Virus record (IMG/VR): IMGVR_UViG_3300031951_000214
Span: 1 to 54,384 of that record
Direction: 5' to 3' (one strand)
DNA: 54,384 bases
Source of the DNA: a virus
Below, one piece after another: positions 6,934 to 16,400 of the stretch. Below the pieces are notes generated by a model, which made no database searches, had not been told where the DNA came from, and saw only the letters and a list, made by a program, of their open reading frames with translations. Position numbers and translations under genes: made by a program. Positions within the stretch are counted from its first letter, which is position 1. Every line of letters starts with the position of its first letter.

Positions 6934-7144
6934 CATCAAGCGTTGTGAGTCGAGAAGAGGTGAATGAAGCTTGATCGGGCGTAAGGCATGAGTGGCTCGT
7001 AGACTTAATTGCATAGTCATAACCATTGTCAGTTGATCGGCAGGTCCATGAGCGTTAGTCCGCTTCATGCTCCACTGCGACAGGGTCAATCGTGCGGGGC
7101 GTTCCCCGCACGTAAAGCAGTTTGAATTCAGTCAAGGGGAATAA
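6934..7144 (+). ncRNA. Structured leader RNA / candidate riboregulator
   Basis: This 210-base gap has no convincing gene but three clear stems: ATCAAGC/GCTTGAT (6935-6941 with 6969-6975), CATGAGCG/CGC-T-TCATG (7047-7054 with 7061-7069, one bulge) and a perfect 9-bp CGTGCGGGG/CCCCGCACG with loop CGTT (7091-7112). An imperfect direct repeat, TTGATCGG then CATGAG, occurs at 6971-6992 and 7033-7052. No T-tract follows the last stem. The helicase start lies 33 bases downstream, so this may be a cis-acting leader or an independent small RNA. A 25-codon reading frame (7048-7125) overlaps it. I match it to no known RNA family. Confidence 0.55.
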
Positions 7145-8722
7145 GTGGAAATCGTGAACAACATAGCTGTGCGTTTTGAATGTCCTAGCGACATTGCACA
7201 GACAATAAAAAGCTACATCGAACGTAGCGAAGTGCTGGATGAAAAAGACGGCATTGCTGATGTCGTAGTGCATTGGGGTCTTGATGAGATGCAACGTCTC
7301 TCGTACCTTACCCCGCCCACCATAAAAGTTCCATCGCCCATTGAGCGTGACTATGCATGGCCGGGAATGTTTCAACCGTTCAATCACCAAAAAGATACTT
7401 CACGATTCCTAACTCTGAACAAACGTTCGTTTTGTTTCAATGAGGCTGGTACAGGTAAAACATCAGCGGCTATATGGGCGGCTGACTATTTAATGAATCA
7501 GGGATTGGTGAAACGTGTGTTAGTCGTCTGCCCTCTGTCAATCATGCAGTCCGCATGGCAAGCAGATTTGTTTAAGACTGCAATGCACAGGACATGTGGT
7601 ATTGCACACGGCACAACATCAAAGCGCAAAAAGATCATCAATGGACTCTATGACTTTGTCATCATCAACTACGACGGTGTTGGTGTCATGGAGAAAGAGA
7701 TTGCTGGCAAGTTTGATTTAATCATCATTGACGAAGCCAACGCATACAAAACCGTATCCACAAAGCGCTGGCGCACCCTTGCAAGGATACTGACCAAGGA
7801 CACGTATCTTTGGATGATGACAGGCACACCTGCATCGCAGTCGCCAGAGGATGCGTTTGGGCTTGCCAAGCTCATAAACCCCAACGGAGTGCCACGCTAT
7901 GCCACGGCATGGAAAGACTCTGTGATGCGCCAAGTAACCAAGTTTAAGTGGGTTCCGAAACCCGACGCGCAGGACACAGTGTTCAAGGCGCTTCAGCCAG
8001 CCATTAGATACGAGAAGGCGCAGTGTCTTGATCTACCAGAAGTTACTTATCAGACACGGGTTGTACCGCTCACACCGCAAGCGATGAAGTATTACAGAGA
8101 ACTTTTAAAAGAGATGCAGATACAAGCAGCTGGAGAAACAATCAGCACAGTCAATGCCGCCGCCGCACTGAGCCGCTTGCTTCAATTATCAGGCGGGGCT
8201 GTGTACACAGATGATGGCAACGTGGTTGAGTTTGATGTTCAGCCTAGATTGTCAGTGTTGCATGAGGTACTTGATGAGTCGCCCCATAAAGTAATTGTGT
8301 TCGTGCCGTACAAACACACACTATATCTAGTAAAAAATTATTTAGAGAAGAATGGCATCACCAATGAAATTATTTCTGGAGACGTAAGCGCAAGCAAAAG
8401 GTCAGCCATATTTAATTCATTCCAAACCATAGCGCACCCACGAGTACTATTGATTCAACCGCAAGCCGCATCGCATGGGGTAACGCTTACAGCGGCTGAC
8501 ACAGTTGTATTTTGGTCTCCAGTAATGTCTGTAGAGACATACTTACAGTGTATTGCTCGGATTGATCGCGTAGGACAAAAAAACAAAATGACGGTAATTC
8601 ACCTCCAAGGGTCTGAGGTGGAGCGGCGCATGTACACAATGCTTCAGAACAAAGTAGACATGCACGAACAATTAGTAGACCTGTACAGAGTGGAAATTGA
8701 AGAAGGAGAAATCAATGAGTGA
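7145..8722 (+). CDS. SNF2/DEAD-type DNA helicase, 525 aa
   Basis: Superfamily 2 helicase. Walker A is EAGTGKT (K105), the DEAH-equivalent is IIIDEAN (D196-E197), motif III is TGTP (226-229), motif IV lies near VIVFVPYKHT and motif VI is QCIARIDRVGQ with R472 and R475. The layout is that of compact phage SNF2-like helicases. It probably unwinds or remodels DNA in replication or recombination alongside the Cas4-like nuclease. The GTG start at 7145 is supported by AAGGGG at 7134-7139. The N-terminal 80 residues are phage-specific. Confidence 0.92.
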   Translation: MEIVNNIAVRFECPSDIAQTIKSYIERSEVLDEKDGIADVVVHWGLDEMQRLSYLTPPTIKVPSPIERDYAWPGMFQPFNHQKDTSRFLTLNKRSFCFNEAGTGKTSAAIWAADYLMNQGLVKRVLVVCPLSIMQSAWQADLFKTAMHRTCGIAHGTTSKRKKIINGLYDFVIINYDGVGVMEKEIAGKFDLIIIDEANAYKTVSTKRWRTLARILTKDTYLWMMTGTPASQSPEDAFGLAKLINPNGVPRYATAWKDSVMRQVTKFKWVPKPDAQDTVFKALQPAIRYEKAQCLDLPEVTYQTRVVPLTPQAMKYYRELLKEMQIQAAGETISTVNAAAALSRLLQLSGGAVYTDDGNVVEFDVQPRLSVLHEVLDESPHKVIVFVPYKHTLYLVKNYLEKNGITNEIISGDVSASKRSAIFNSFQTIAHPRVLLIQPQAASHGVTLTAADTVVFWSPVMSVETYLQCIARIDRVGQKNKMTVIHLQGSEVERRMYTMLQNKVDMHEQLVDLYRVEIEEGEINE

Positions 8723-9128
8723 CACAGATGTGTTAGTAGAAACCTATTTGACAATCAGACGCAAACGTGAGAACCTAAAAGCTGAGTACGACTCGGCAGA
8801 TGCGGAACTCAAAGAAGATATGACGCGCTTGGAACAAGCGTTGCTGGCAGTTTGTAATGAGGCGAATTTGAATGGATTTAAAACAGTACACGGCACTGTC
8901 ACTAGGACAGTCAAAGAAAGATTTTTTTGCACTGATTGGGATTACTTCAGGAAGTTTGTCGAGACAGAAGGCTCGATTGATTTGCTTGAACGCCGCATCC
9001 ATCAACGCAATTTCAAAGAATTCATGAACGGTCGGGAATCTAAAGGGTTACCTCCCGGAGTGAATGCCTTGCGCGAGTTTGACATAACAGTGCGCAAGGC
9101 CAGTACAACCAGTGAAACTTCAGTTTAA
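8715..9128 (+). CDS. Conserved phage protein next to helicase, 137 aa
   Basis: Start at 8715 (MSDTDVLVETYL) has AAGGAG at 8703-8708 and overlaps the helicase stop by 8 bases. Residues 10-50 form a charged coiled coil, and the rest reads like a compact alpha/beta domain (GFKTVHGTVTRTVKERF, LLERRIHQRNFKEF, LPPGVN). I recognise the type as a conserved hypothetical protein beside phage helicases; the function is unknown. Co-translation suggests it assists the helicase. Confidence 0.75.
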   Translation: MSDTDVLVETYLTIRRKRENLKAEYDSADAELKEDMTRLEQALLAVCNEANLNGFKTVHGTVTRTVKERFFCTDWDYFRKFVETEGSIDLLERRIHQRNFKEFMNGRESKGLPPGVNALREFDITVRKASTTSETSV

Positions 9129-9141
9129 GGAAAAATAAATC

Positions 9142-9981
9142 ATGAGTAATGATCTCGCAACCATCATGCAGTCGTCCGACATCGTTGAGCTTGGACTTGA
9201 TGAAGATACCCTTGCCGTTGCAGGGGGAGCAACAAAAGGTAACAAACGTATTTCGATTGAAGGGCGCGTGTTTCGCAAAATTGTTGGCGGTAAGGAGCAG
9301 AGTGTCAACACTGACATTTCTATGAATGTGATTTTTGTGAAGATGGCGCATGAAGCTTCACGCACATACTACAGCCAGACATACAAGAAGGGTGTGAAGA
9401 TTGCCCCCTCTTGCTGGTCAAGTGACTCCAAGACTCCTGACCCAGATGTAAAAGAAGCACCCGCTTCAGCCTGCGCTGACTGCCCCAACTCTGTAAAGGG
9501 TTCAGGTCAAGGCGGTACAGGTACAGCTTGCCGCTTGTCTTGGCGCACTGCCGTGGTGTTGCCTAATGACCCTGCTGGTGATGTCTATCAGTTGGTGTTA
9601 CCTGCTACATCAGCGTTTGGTAAAGAAGAAAACGGTCGTTGGCCTTTCCGTCCGTACATTCAGATGCTTGCCAACAACAACGTGTCTGCTGGGCGCATCG
9701 TGACCAAGATGGAGTTTGATACCAACTCTTCTACACCAAAGTTGTTGTTCTCTCCACAAGCCGCAGTGCCAACTGATGCACGTGAAATCATTGCACGTCA
9801 GAGCAAATCGTCTGCCGCTGAGAACGCAGTGAAATTGACTGTGTTCAAGATGGACGAGACTGCTGAAGCCGAAGCACCTGCACAGGCCACACCCGAACCT
9901 ACGAAGCGCGAGACTGCGAAAGCCGCCCCCGCCAAGGTAGAGGAAGTCAACGACGTTTTGAAGAAATGGTCTAAGAAGTAA
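9142..9981 (+). CDS. Replication-region protein with cysteine cluster, possible ssDNA-binding protein, 279 aa
   Basis: Residues 1-215 form one domain with Cys at SCWSSD, ACADCP and TACRLSW (about 90-130), a likely zinc-stabilised loop. A low-complexity Ala/Pro/Glu linker follows, ending in EEVNDVLKKWSKK. The beta-rich core, position between helicase and primase and short flexible tail would suit a single-stranded DNA-binding protein, but I cannot match it to SSB or T7 gp2.5, and the very end is basic rather than acidic. The role is therefore a guess from context. AAGGAAAA precedes the ATG. Confidence 0.7.
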   Translation: MSNDLATIMQSSDIVELGLDEDTLAVAGGATKGNKRISIEGRVFRKIVGGKEQSVNTDISMNVIFVKMAHEASRTYYSQTYKKGVKIAPSCWSSDSKTPDPDVKEAPASACADCPNSVKGSGQGGTGTACRLSWRTAVVLPNDPAGDVYQLVLPATSAFGKEENGRWPFRPYIQMLANNNVSAGRIVTKMEFDTNSSTPKLLFSPQAAVPTDAREIIARQSKSSAAENAVKLTVFKMDETAEAEAPAQATPEPTKRETAKAAPAKVEEVNDVLKKWSKK

Positions 9982-10319
9982 TGAGCAGAGGATATAGCCC
10001 TGAGTTGTTGGACTTGATTGATAACACGAACGTATATCGGTTAGGGGTTGATCTTGCGAAGGTTTGTGTCAAAGCAAATCTTCCGTCTGCCTACATAGCG
10101 CAAGTGTTTGATGTCACCCGAGCAACCACCCACACGTGGTTTAGAGGCGGGGCTATACGTCCTAAGAAGCGGCAACGTATAGAAACATTCATCGCTTTAG
10201 TCGAGGAGGATTTAAAAAAAGGTATCTTGCCGTGCAAGAACCTACGCGATGCAAAAGCATATTTGAGGGACATGATCGGACGTCCTATCAAGCCTGCTTC
10301 TGATAGCAAAACGGGCTGA
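9981..10319 (+). CDS. HTH DNA-binding regulator, 112 aa
   Basis: Residues 30-70 (ANLPSAYIAQVFDVTRATTH then TWFRGGAIRPKKRQRI) show a Cro/CI-type helix-turn-helix with a recognition helix near TRATTHTW. The remainder is helical. It is the only convincing transcription-factor-like protein in the window, so it could control the early or late promoters. The start overlaps the upstream stop as TAATG, and the gene is followed directly by an intrinsic terminator. No ligand-binding or cleavage domain is present. Confidence 0.75.
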   Translation: MSRGYSPELLDLIDNTNVYRLGVDLAKVCVKANLPSAYIAQVFDVTRATTHTWFRGGAIRPKKRQRIETFIALVEEDLKKGILPCKNLRDAKAYLRDMIGRPIKPASDSKTG

Positions 10320-10338
10320 ATAAGCTATTTCATTTGTT

Positions 10339-10362
10339 GGCGGGGTAACTCCCGCCGTTTTT
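10339..10362 (+). terminator. Intrinsic terminator after HTH gene
   Basis: GGCGGG (10339-10344) pairs with CCCGCC (10351-10356) around GTAACT and is followed by GTTTTTG. It lies between the HTH gene and the primase-helicase, so part of the early transcript would stop here and primase expression would depend on read-through or antitermination. Confidence 0.8.
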
Positions 10363-10374
10363 GTCTCTGCGATC

Positions 10375-13224
10375 ATGAATAAACAATTTTTTGAGAAAGT
10401 ATTGCCAGCGCAGGGCAACATTTGTGTAGTAGGTATCAAAGATAAGAGCGTAAAGCCACGGTTTGTTGATGACATTGATAGCGCCATTGAACAGATGGTT
10501 GCTTTTGACAAAGACGACTACAACACATTCTTTGCACTGGGGACATTTGAGGGGTACGAACGTAAGGCGGCAGGTTGTATTTTCATGCGCGCCTTCTTCG
10601 TTGATTTGGATTGCGGTGAGGGGAAGCCGTATACGGAGTGGGCAGATGGGTTAATTGCAATACACAAGTTTGTACAGACCACTGATCTGCCAAAACCAAT
10701 CATCGTCAATTCTGGGCGCGGTATACACGCATACTGGCCTTTTGATGATGAAATACCTGCTGAGGATTGGAAGCCCTACGCTGAAAAGTTCAAGGCATTC
10801 TGTCTAGACAACGATTTGCACATTGACGAAACAGTCACAGCAGACTTAGCACGAGTCCTCAGAGTACCGGGGTCTCGCAATCTCAAGGGCGAGCCGTTGC
10901 CTGTTGAAGTCATACAAGATGCTGAGCCAACATCATTCGAGTACTGGACTGAACGTCTTGGCACAGTTGAGCTGCCGTTTGATCTGAAGAAGGTTGAAAA
11001 GGGTCTTGACCCTGACACCAAAGCAATTTACGAAAAACGTAACGACAATTTTGAATATGACTTCATGCGCATCGCGCAAATGAGTATAGAAGGGAACGGT
11101 TGTGGGCAAATTAAATATATCCTCGAAAACGCCGCTAGTTGTCCAGAGCCGATCTGGTACGCTGGAATATCTGTCGCCGCTCGGTGTCGTGATGGCAGTA
11201 CTGCCATACATCTCATGTCAGAAGACCACCCAAAATATTCTTGGGAAGAGACTGAGCGAAAAGCCGCCCAATCCCTTGAAGTCGACTGGTCATTTAGTTG
11301 CGATGCCTTTGAACGATCCAATTCAGGAGGATGCAAAGGATGCGCCTATGCAGGTAAGTTTGGAAAACGTGGGCCTATCGAACTTGGCAAAACCCTTAGA
11401 ACCCCACAACAGCCCATTGACAGAGAGCTTGATGAACCCCAAACAAATACGCAGGAATCAATTCGGGTCGAAGCGCATACCGAAAAAATTCCTTTCTTCC
11501 CCGATGCCCTCTATCCATTTTCCAGAGGAATTAATGGAGGAATCTATTTCCAACCAGCTCCCAGAGCAACAAAAAAAGGAATGGTTCAAGACCCCCCAGA
11601 AATGATTTCTGCTGTGGACTTCTTTCCAACGCAACGGGTATTTAGTCCACATGATGGGGAATGTTTGGTAATGAGGGCGGTGTTACCAATAGACCCAACC
11701 CGTGAATTTTTACTGCCACTAAAAGATGTTGGTGCAGTCGATAGATTGAAGTCGGCGCTTTTGTTTCAAGGTATTAACTTTGACCAGCGCCACGCTCCAA
11801 TGGTATCAAGCTACATCACTAAGTGGATGGATTTTTTAATGCAAACACAAAGGGCAAGCATCATGAGAATACAACAAGGATGGACAGAAAACAACGAGTC
11901 ATTTGTATTGGGTACAACAGAGTACATGGCAGACGGCGAAGAGCGATACTGCCCGCCATCCCCGATAGCAAAGAACGTGGTGAAGAACATTCAAGAGAAA
12001 GGTACATTCGATGAATGGAAGAAAGCCATTCAAATGTTTAATGACCCTGGCTATGAATACCACGCTTTTGCTGTGCTGTGCGGTTTGGCTTCCCCGTTGA
12101 TGCAGTTCACCAACGTCAACGGTGCTATTTATTCTTTGTTTGGTGAAGCTGGCAACGGAAAGACTGGCGCACTAAATGGCGCTTTGAGTGTATGGGGTAA
12201 CTGCGAGAACTTGGCGGTCTTTGACGCCACGCAAAACGCCCTGATGCAACGGATGATTACCTGCAAAAACATTTTGTTTGGTATGGATGAGCAGTCAAAC
12301 ACAGACGGTAAGGTCGTATCTCATATAGCCTACAACGTGTCGTCTGGTGCGCCCAAGCTACGGCTTCAGGCATCCGTGAACCAAGAACGAGAGATGTCAT
12401 TTGTCACAAACCTGTTGGCAATCATTACTACAAACACGCCACTCAAGGACATCATTGCGCTATACAAAGCAAACACAAACCCAGAGGATGTACGGATTAT
12501 TGAACCAGAAGTCCCACGCCCATCAGAGCCGGGCTACGAGTTGAACATGGCGCGGGGTCTGTTGATGTTTGAACCGTTGAAGTTTAATTACGGCTTTGCT
12601 GGCCCTGTCTACGTCAAGGACTTGTATCAACAAACTCTACCTGAAGTTAAAAAGCGCATCCGTAACGAGTACCTTGATTACAGCCGCGCCTATACAGACA
12701 ATGCTGAGTACCGATTCATTGCCAACGTGCTGGCAGTGACAAGGGTGGCGGGAGAGGATGGCAACAGACTCGGCCTGTTTAACTTTGATCTAGACCGCAT
12801 CATTGGCGTGGTGGGGCAGGGCATCATGGACACAATCAACGGCAAGTCCAAAGACAAGACCAGCGCTTACGAAGACATCCTTGGTGACTTCATCAATAAA
12901 TACATTCAATCTGCGTTGGTCATCAAAGACGGTCGTACATCAACCGAACCAAAGCAAGCGCTATACATCCGTGCTGAAGTCGATGAGGGCAAGATATACA
13001 TCTCCACCTCTGCCATGAAGACATACCTCAAAGACATCAAGCTGGGTGTCAGGGAATTTGAATCCAATCTTCAACGTCGAGGGACACTCAAGAACAAAAT
13101 TCGCAAGCAGATGGCTTCAGGGTGGAAGGATGCATTTGGCACAACAAACATCCAAGCCTACGAGTTTGAAATGGACATGACTCACCTCTTCCCTGTAAAT
13201 GAAGAAGCTGTCGTCAGCGAGTAA
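10375..13224 (+). CDS. AEP primase / DUF927 helicase fusion, 949 aa
   Basis: The N-terminal primase domain (about 1-200) shows the archaeo-eukaryotic primase signature: FFVDLDCGEG with D77 and D79, SGRGIHAYW with H118, and RVLRVPGSRNLKG. The middle section (240-345) has a C-x2-C site (GGCKGCAYAG). From about residue 500 a DUF927-type superfamily 3 helicase follows, with Walker A GEAGNGKT (K596) and an ILFGMDEQ Walker B (D638-E639). It would lay primers and unwind the fork for the family A polymerase. No clear Shine-Dalgarno sequence is visible before the ATG, and the terminator 13 bases upstream suggests regulated expression. Confidence 0.93.
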   Translation: MNKQFFEKVLPAQGNICVVGIKDKSVKPRFVDDIDSAIEQMVAFDKDDYNTFFALGTFEGYERKAAGCIFMRAFFVDLDCGEGKPYTEWADGLIAIHKFVQTTDLPKPIIVNSGRGIHAYWPFDDEIPAEDWKPYAEKFKAFCLDNDLHIDETVTADLARVLRVPGSRNLKGEPLPVEVIQDAEPTSFEYWTERLGTVELPFDLKKVEKGLDPDTKAIYEKRNDNFEYDFMRIAQMSIEGNGCGQIKYILENAASCPEPIWYAGISVAARCRDGSTAIHLMSEDHPKYSWEETERKAAQSLEVDWSFSCDAFERSNSGGCKGCAYAGKFGKRGPIELGKTLRTPQQPIDRELDEPQTNTQESIRVEAHTEKIPFFPDALYPFSRGINGGIYFQPAPRATKKGMVQDPPEMISAVDFFPTQRVFSPHDGECLVMRAVLPIDPTREFLLPLKDVGAVDRLKSALLFQGINFDQRHAPMVSSYITKWMDFLMQTQRASIMRIQQGWTENNESFVLGTTEYMADGEERYCPPSPIAKNVVKNIQEKGTFDEWKKAIQMFNDPGYEYHAFAVLCGLASPLMQFTNVNGAIYSLFGEAGNGKTGALNGALSVWGNCENLAVFDATQNALMQRMITCKNILFGMDEQSNTDGKVVSHIAYNVSSGAPKLRLQASVNQEREMSFVTNLLAIITTNTPLKDIIALYKANTNPEDVRIIEPEVPRPSEPGYELNMARGLLMFEPLKFNYGFAGPVYVKDLYQQTLPEVKKRIRNEYLDYSRAYTDNAEYRFIANVLAVTRVAGEDGNRLGLFNFDLDRIIGVVGQGIMDTINGKSKDKTSAYEDILGDFINKYIQSALVIKDGRTSTEPKQALYIRAEVDEGKIYISTSAMKTYLKDIKLGVREFESNLQRRGTLKNKIRKQMASGWKDAFGTTNIQAYEFEMDMTHLFPVNEEAVVSE

Positions 13225-13420
13225 GCCCTACGATGAACCCGTCTGGTTGTTTCCCTATCCAGCCATGCTGGTGGGGGACAGCTTCTTTATACCGACTATG
13301 AAGCCCGCGTACTTGACGTATGCGGCTGATAACGCGGCAAAGAAAAGCGATGTAAAAGTAAAAATACACACCGTCACTGAAGACGGTGTTCTTGGCATAC
13401 GTGTTTGGCGCGTGTCTTAG
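13199..13420 (+). CDS. Small conserved phage protein after primase, 73 aa
   Basis: The ORF overlaps the end of the primase by 26 bases and starts MKKLSSASKPYDEP. The core VWLFPYPAMLVGDSFFIPT and the end EDGVLGIRVWRVS look like a small beta-barrel. I have seen similar short proteins directly after phage primases, without a function. Its stop overlaps the stop of the convergent 2029-residue gene by 4 bases, so the early and late transcription units meet here. Confidence 0.7.
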   Translation: MKKLSSASKPYDEPVWLFPYPAMLVGDSFFIPTMKPAYLTYAADNAAKKSDVKVKIHTVTEDGVLGIRVWRVS

Positions 13421-16400
13421 GGCTTGACGTCAAGCATATCGAAGGCTTCAACCAACCTGTGCTTGACCAAGCTTGACATGTCGTTGAGTTGCTTGAGCTG
13501 CTCTTTGCGTTCCATGATGGTTAAATCTTTGTTTGCGCGAACTTGGTTTGCCATAGTGCGGATGTTGCGCAGCGTTCCATTTACTTGCGTGTTGTAAAAC
13601 TGTACGGCAGGATAAGCAGTGGGGTTGTCTTCCATAAATTTTTCCAACTGCTCTGGGCGGTCTTTAAGCGAATTAATGCGCTGCTCCATCTGTTTGACCT
13701 GCTTCTCAATGCTACTGAATTCACGGGCATCAATGTTTGATCTAGAGCCAATAAAACTACTGAGGAACACCATGTCATTCTTTGGATCAAATTCTTTTGC
13801 CCCAGCCACAGTCAATCCAACATTCGTTGCGCTTGAGGCCATCTTTGCCATACCATCAAAATAGTTGTTGGCAAAGAAGTACATGGTGTTTGGACTCCAG
13901 TCCACTGCGCCATTTGTTGCATCAAACAATTCTCTGGCAGCTTTCTTGTACATCTCTGGAATGTTGTCGCCACCTGTATAGGCATCGCCAAACCGTGATT
14001 GACGGTTGTTGTATATCTCACGCCCCAGACCATCCAAGTTCATCACATACTCAAAGAACGGACGGAACATAGATGGCGTTACTGAGTCCATAGCAAACGC
14101 TGGGAAATTGTCTATCGGACTGATACGCGATACCGGCAAGGGCAGGAATGAATCAACTCCAGTAACCAAGATGTTCCCAAACGCATCAAGTAGGGATGTC
14201 CTGCCAGATGCAATAGAAGCTATCTGCGCACCAGCAGATGCAAACGCGCCAAGACCGAAGCCCCAAGGGATTTGAATAATCAAGTCTGTGCCGGGTATGT
14301 GGAAGCGAGCGTTCCGAGTCCAGCGTGCCATGTCATCTGTAACAACTTTGTTACGACCTTGGTCATCGTCTTCTGCCATCATCAGCGCCATGTAATACAT
14401 AGCCACGCCTGTACCGATCAAACCTGTAGCCATGTACCGTGCATTAGTTTGACGTTGTTTGAGTTCTTTTACCGCGCTCTCAATCTGTTCTTCAGTGCGG
14501 CCCTGTGCAGCAGCCTCTTCTCTAAAGTTTGCTTCATTAAAACCAAACGCTGGAGCCAACGCCTCAATAGCTCTGACTGCACCTGTGGCAGCTGGACGGA
14601 AGAACATGAACAATGCGCCAGCACCCCTGCCCCAACGCCCTACCTGTTCAAAGTTGGCTAGGTTCTTGGCGTACTCAACTGCCTGAGCCTTAGCATCAGT
14701 TAGCGCATCAGCGTCGTTTTTAAACTTGCCACTTGACTTGTTCTCAGCAAAGAACTGATCCTTCAACATGCGGTATGTAGCGGCACGGCTAGACAATTCA
14801 AACATGTCGTTATAGATATCAATGAACTTATCTACCTGATCTTTCTTTTGCAAGATGCCACTGCGACCGATCTCTTTCATCAGTCCATCAAGCGCACCCT
14901 TGGCAGCAAGCCCTTGGAGATACGACACGCGACCACCCAACTGTACGTACTCAAGCAGGTCGGCATAGTATTGATCTTTAGCGGCAAGCTCTCTTAGCTT
15001 ATCGAACTTACCGTTTGCGTAAAGATTTGAGAACCGCACAGACTTAGCCATGCCACCACCAGCCACATCCGCAGCAACAGCAGTCAGCAATTGACCTGCC
15101 TTGACTGGGCCAAGTTCAGCGCCAAGCGTAAAGGCGTTAGTCAGCGCATCACGCACAAAGTTCATTGGTGCAAACGCTGGGTTATACCGTGTATGCATCT
15201 GCCCGATACCACTTGTAATAGAGTTAGCGATATCAATCAACGGTTGCGTTGTTCTGTATGAACGACGAATGGCTTCGCGTTGTTTTTCATCGTTTAGTTC
15301 AATGACGTCAATTGTTCCATCGGCGTTGTAGTGAAATATCTTGTTGCTTCCACCAATATCTTTTTTATCAAGATTACCCAAGAAGCGGTCTTCAAACTTG
15401 ATAGTGTCCTTAACTTTACCCATGAGTAATCTGTTCTTGGGGTCAACGGCATTCTTAATTGCCAGAGTCAAGTCTTTACGTCCAGCACGCATAGCAGCAG
15501 ACGCGCCATCCGCAAGGGATTGAAGTAATGGGTTCTCAGATTCAGACTCTCGCCCACCAAAAGGATTCTGGCCTTCTTGCAAGTCACCACCAATACGACG
15601 TGAGTCGATGTTGAACTCTTCGTCAATTTGCCTTAACCCCGGACGTCCTTTGAACGGCACATAGTCTTTAAAGTCATAGAAGTCAATCACGTTTGACGCG
15701 GGTTGTGAATGGTAGTTCGCCATCTTGTTCAGCGTTTGTGTCATTTGATTGACCTTACGCAAGGCTTCTACCACTGCCCCAACTTCTTTTTCTGTTTCAG
15801 GCGTTACACGTTCTTTAAGGATTGCAGCAATCTGTCGCGGCGTACGGTTTGCAATGACGTTGTACATCGCATTGTTTTGGTTAAACATTTCAGGCGTAGT
15901 GGGCTTCTTGTTTATTTGCTTTGCGTGAAATGTTTTATCGTCAACAACCTTATCCAACATGGCGCGTAGGTCAAGCGCGCGCTCTTTGCGTTTTTGATCC
16001 AGCTCGTTGATCTGATCCTGCGTCATCTCAGGCGTAACTTGGTAAGAAGGCTGCGCCAATTCACGCATCACCGCTTCCCTGAACCCTTCAGCAGAATATT
16101 CCTTGCCTTCAAACTTGATGCGCTTGCTTTCATTTTCAAGCGGCACAGTCTTTATGTACTTGACACGGCGGCGCTCAGGCTCGTGGCGCGCTTCCAAAAT
16201 AATGTGTAGACGTGCAAGCGCCTCATTGATAGTCAATCCAGATTTCTTTGCGTATGCTTCTACAGCTGCATGGGTTTCTTCAGTTGCGTTGCGTAAATAC
16301 TCGTCATACAGATTGACAGCCATACCAGCAGAACGTGTAATCTGCCCATATACATTGTTTAGATCAGGCCCAATACGTTTGAGCATCCCGAACAACCGCG

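Noticed and set aside
7048-7125. 25-codon leader peptide in the structured region
   Set aside because: No Shine-Dalgarno sequence, and the frame simply follows the two hairpins. It cannot be told from chance.
6899-7144. Possible tRNA or tmRNA in the gap before the helicase
   Set aside because: No acceptor stem, anticodon arm or T-loop consensus could be fitted. The stems found do not make a cloverleaf.
11102-11605. 167-residue ORF in another frame inside the primase-helicase
   Set aside because: It lies wholly within a well-supported enzyme gene and has no motif. It follows from the composition of the primase frame.
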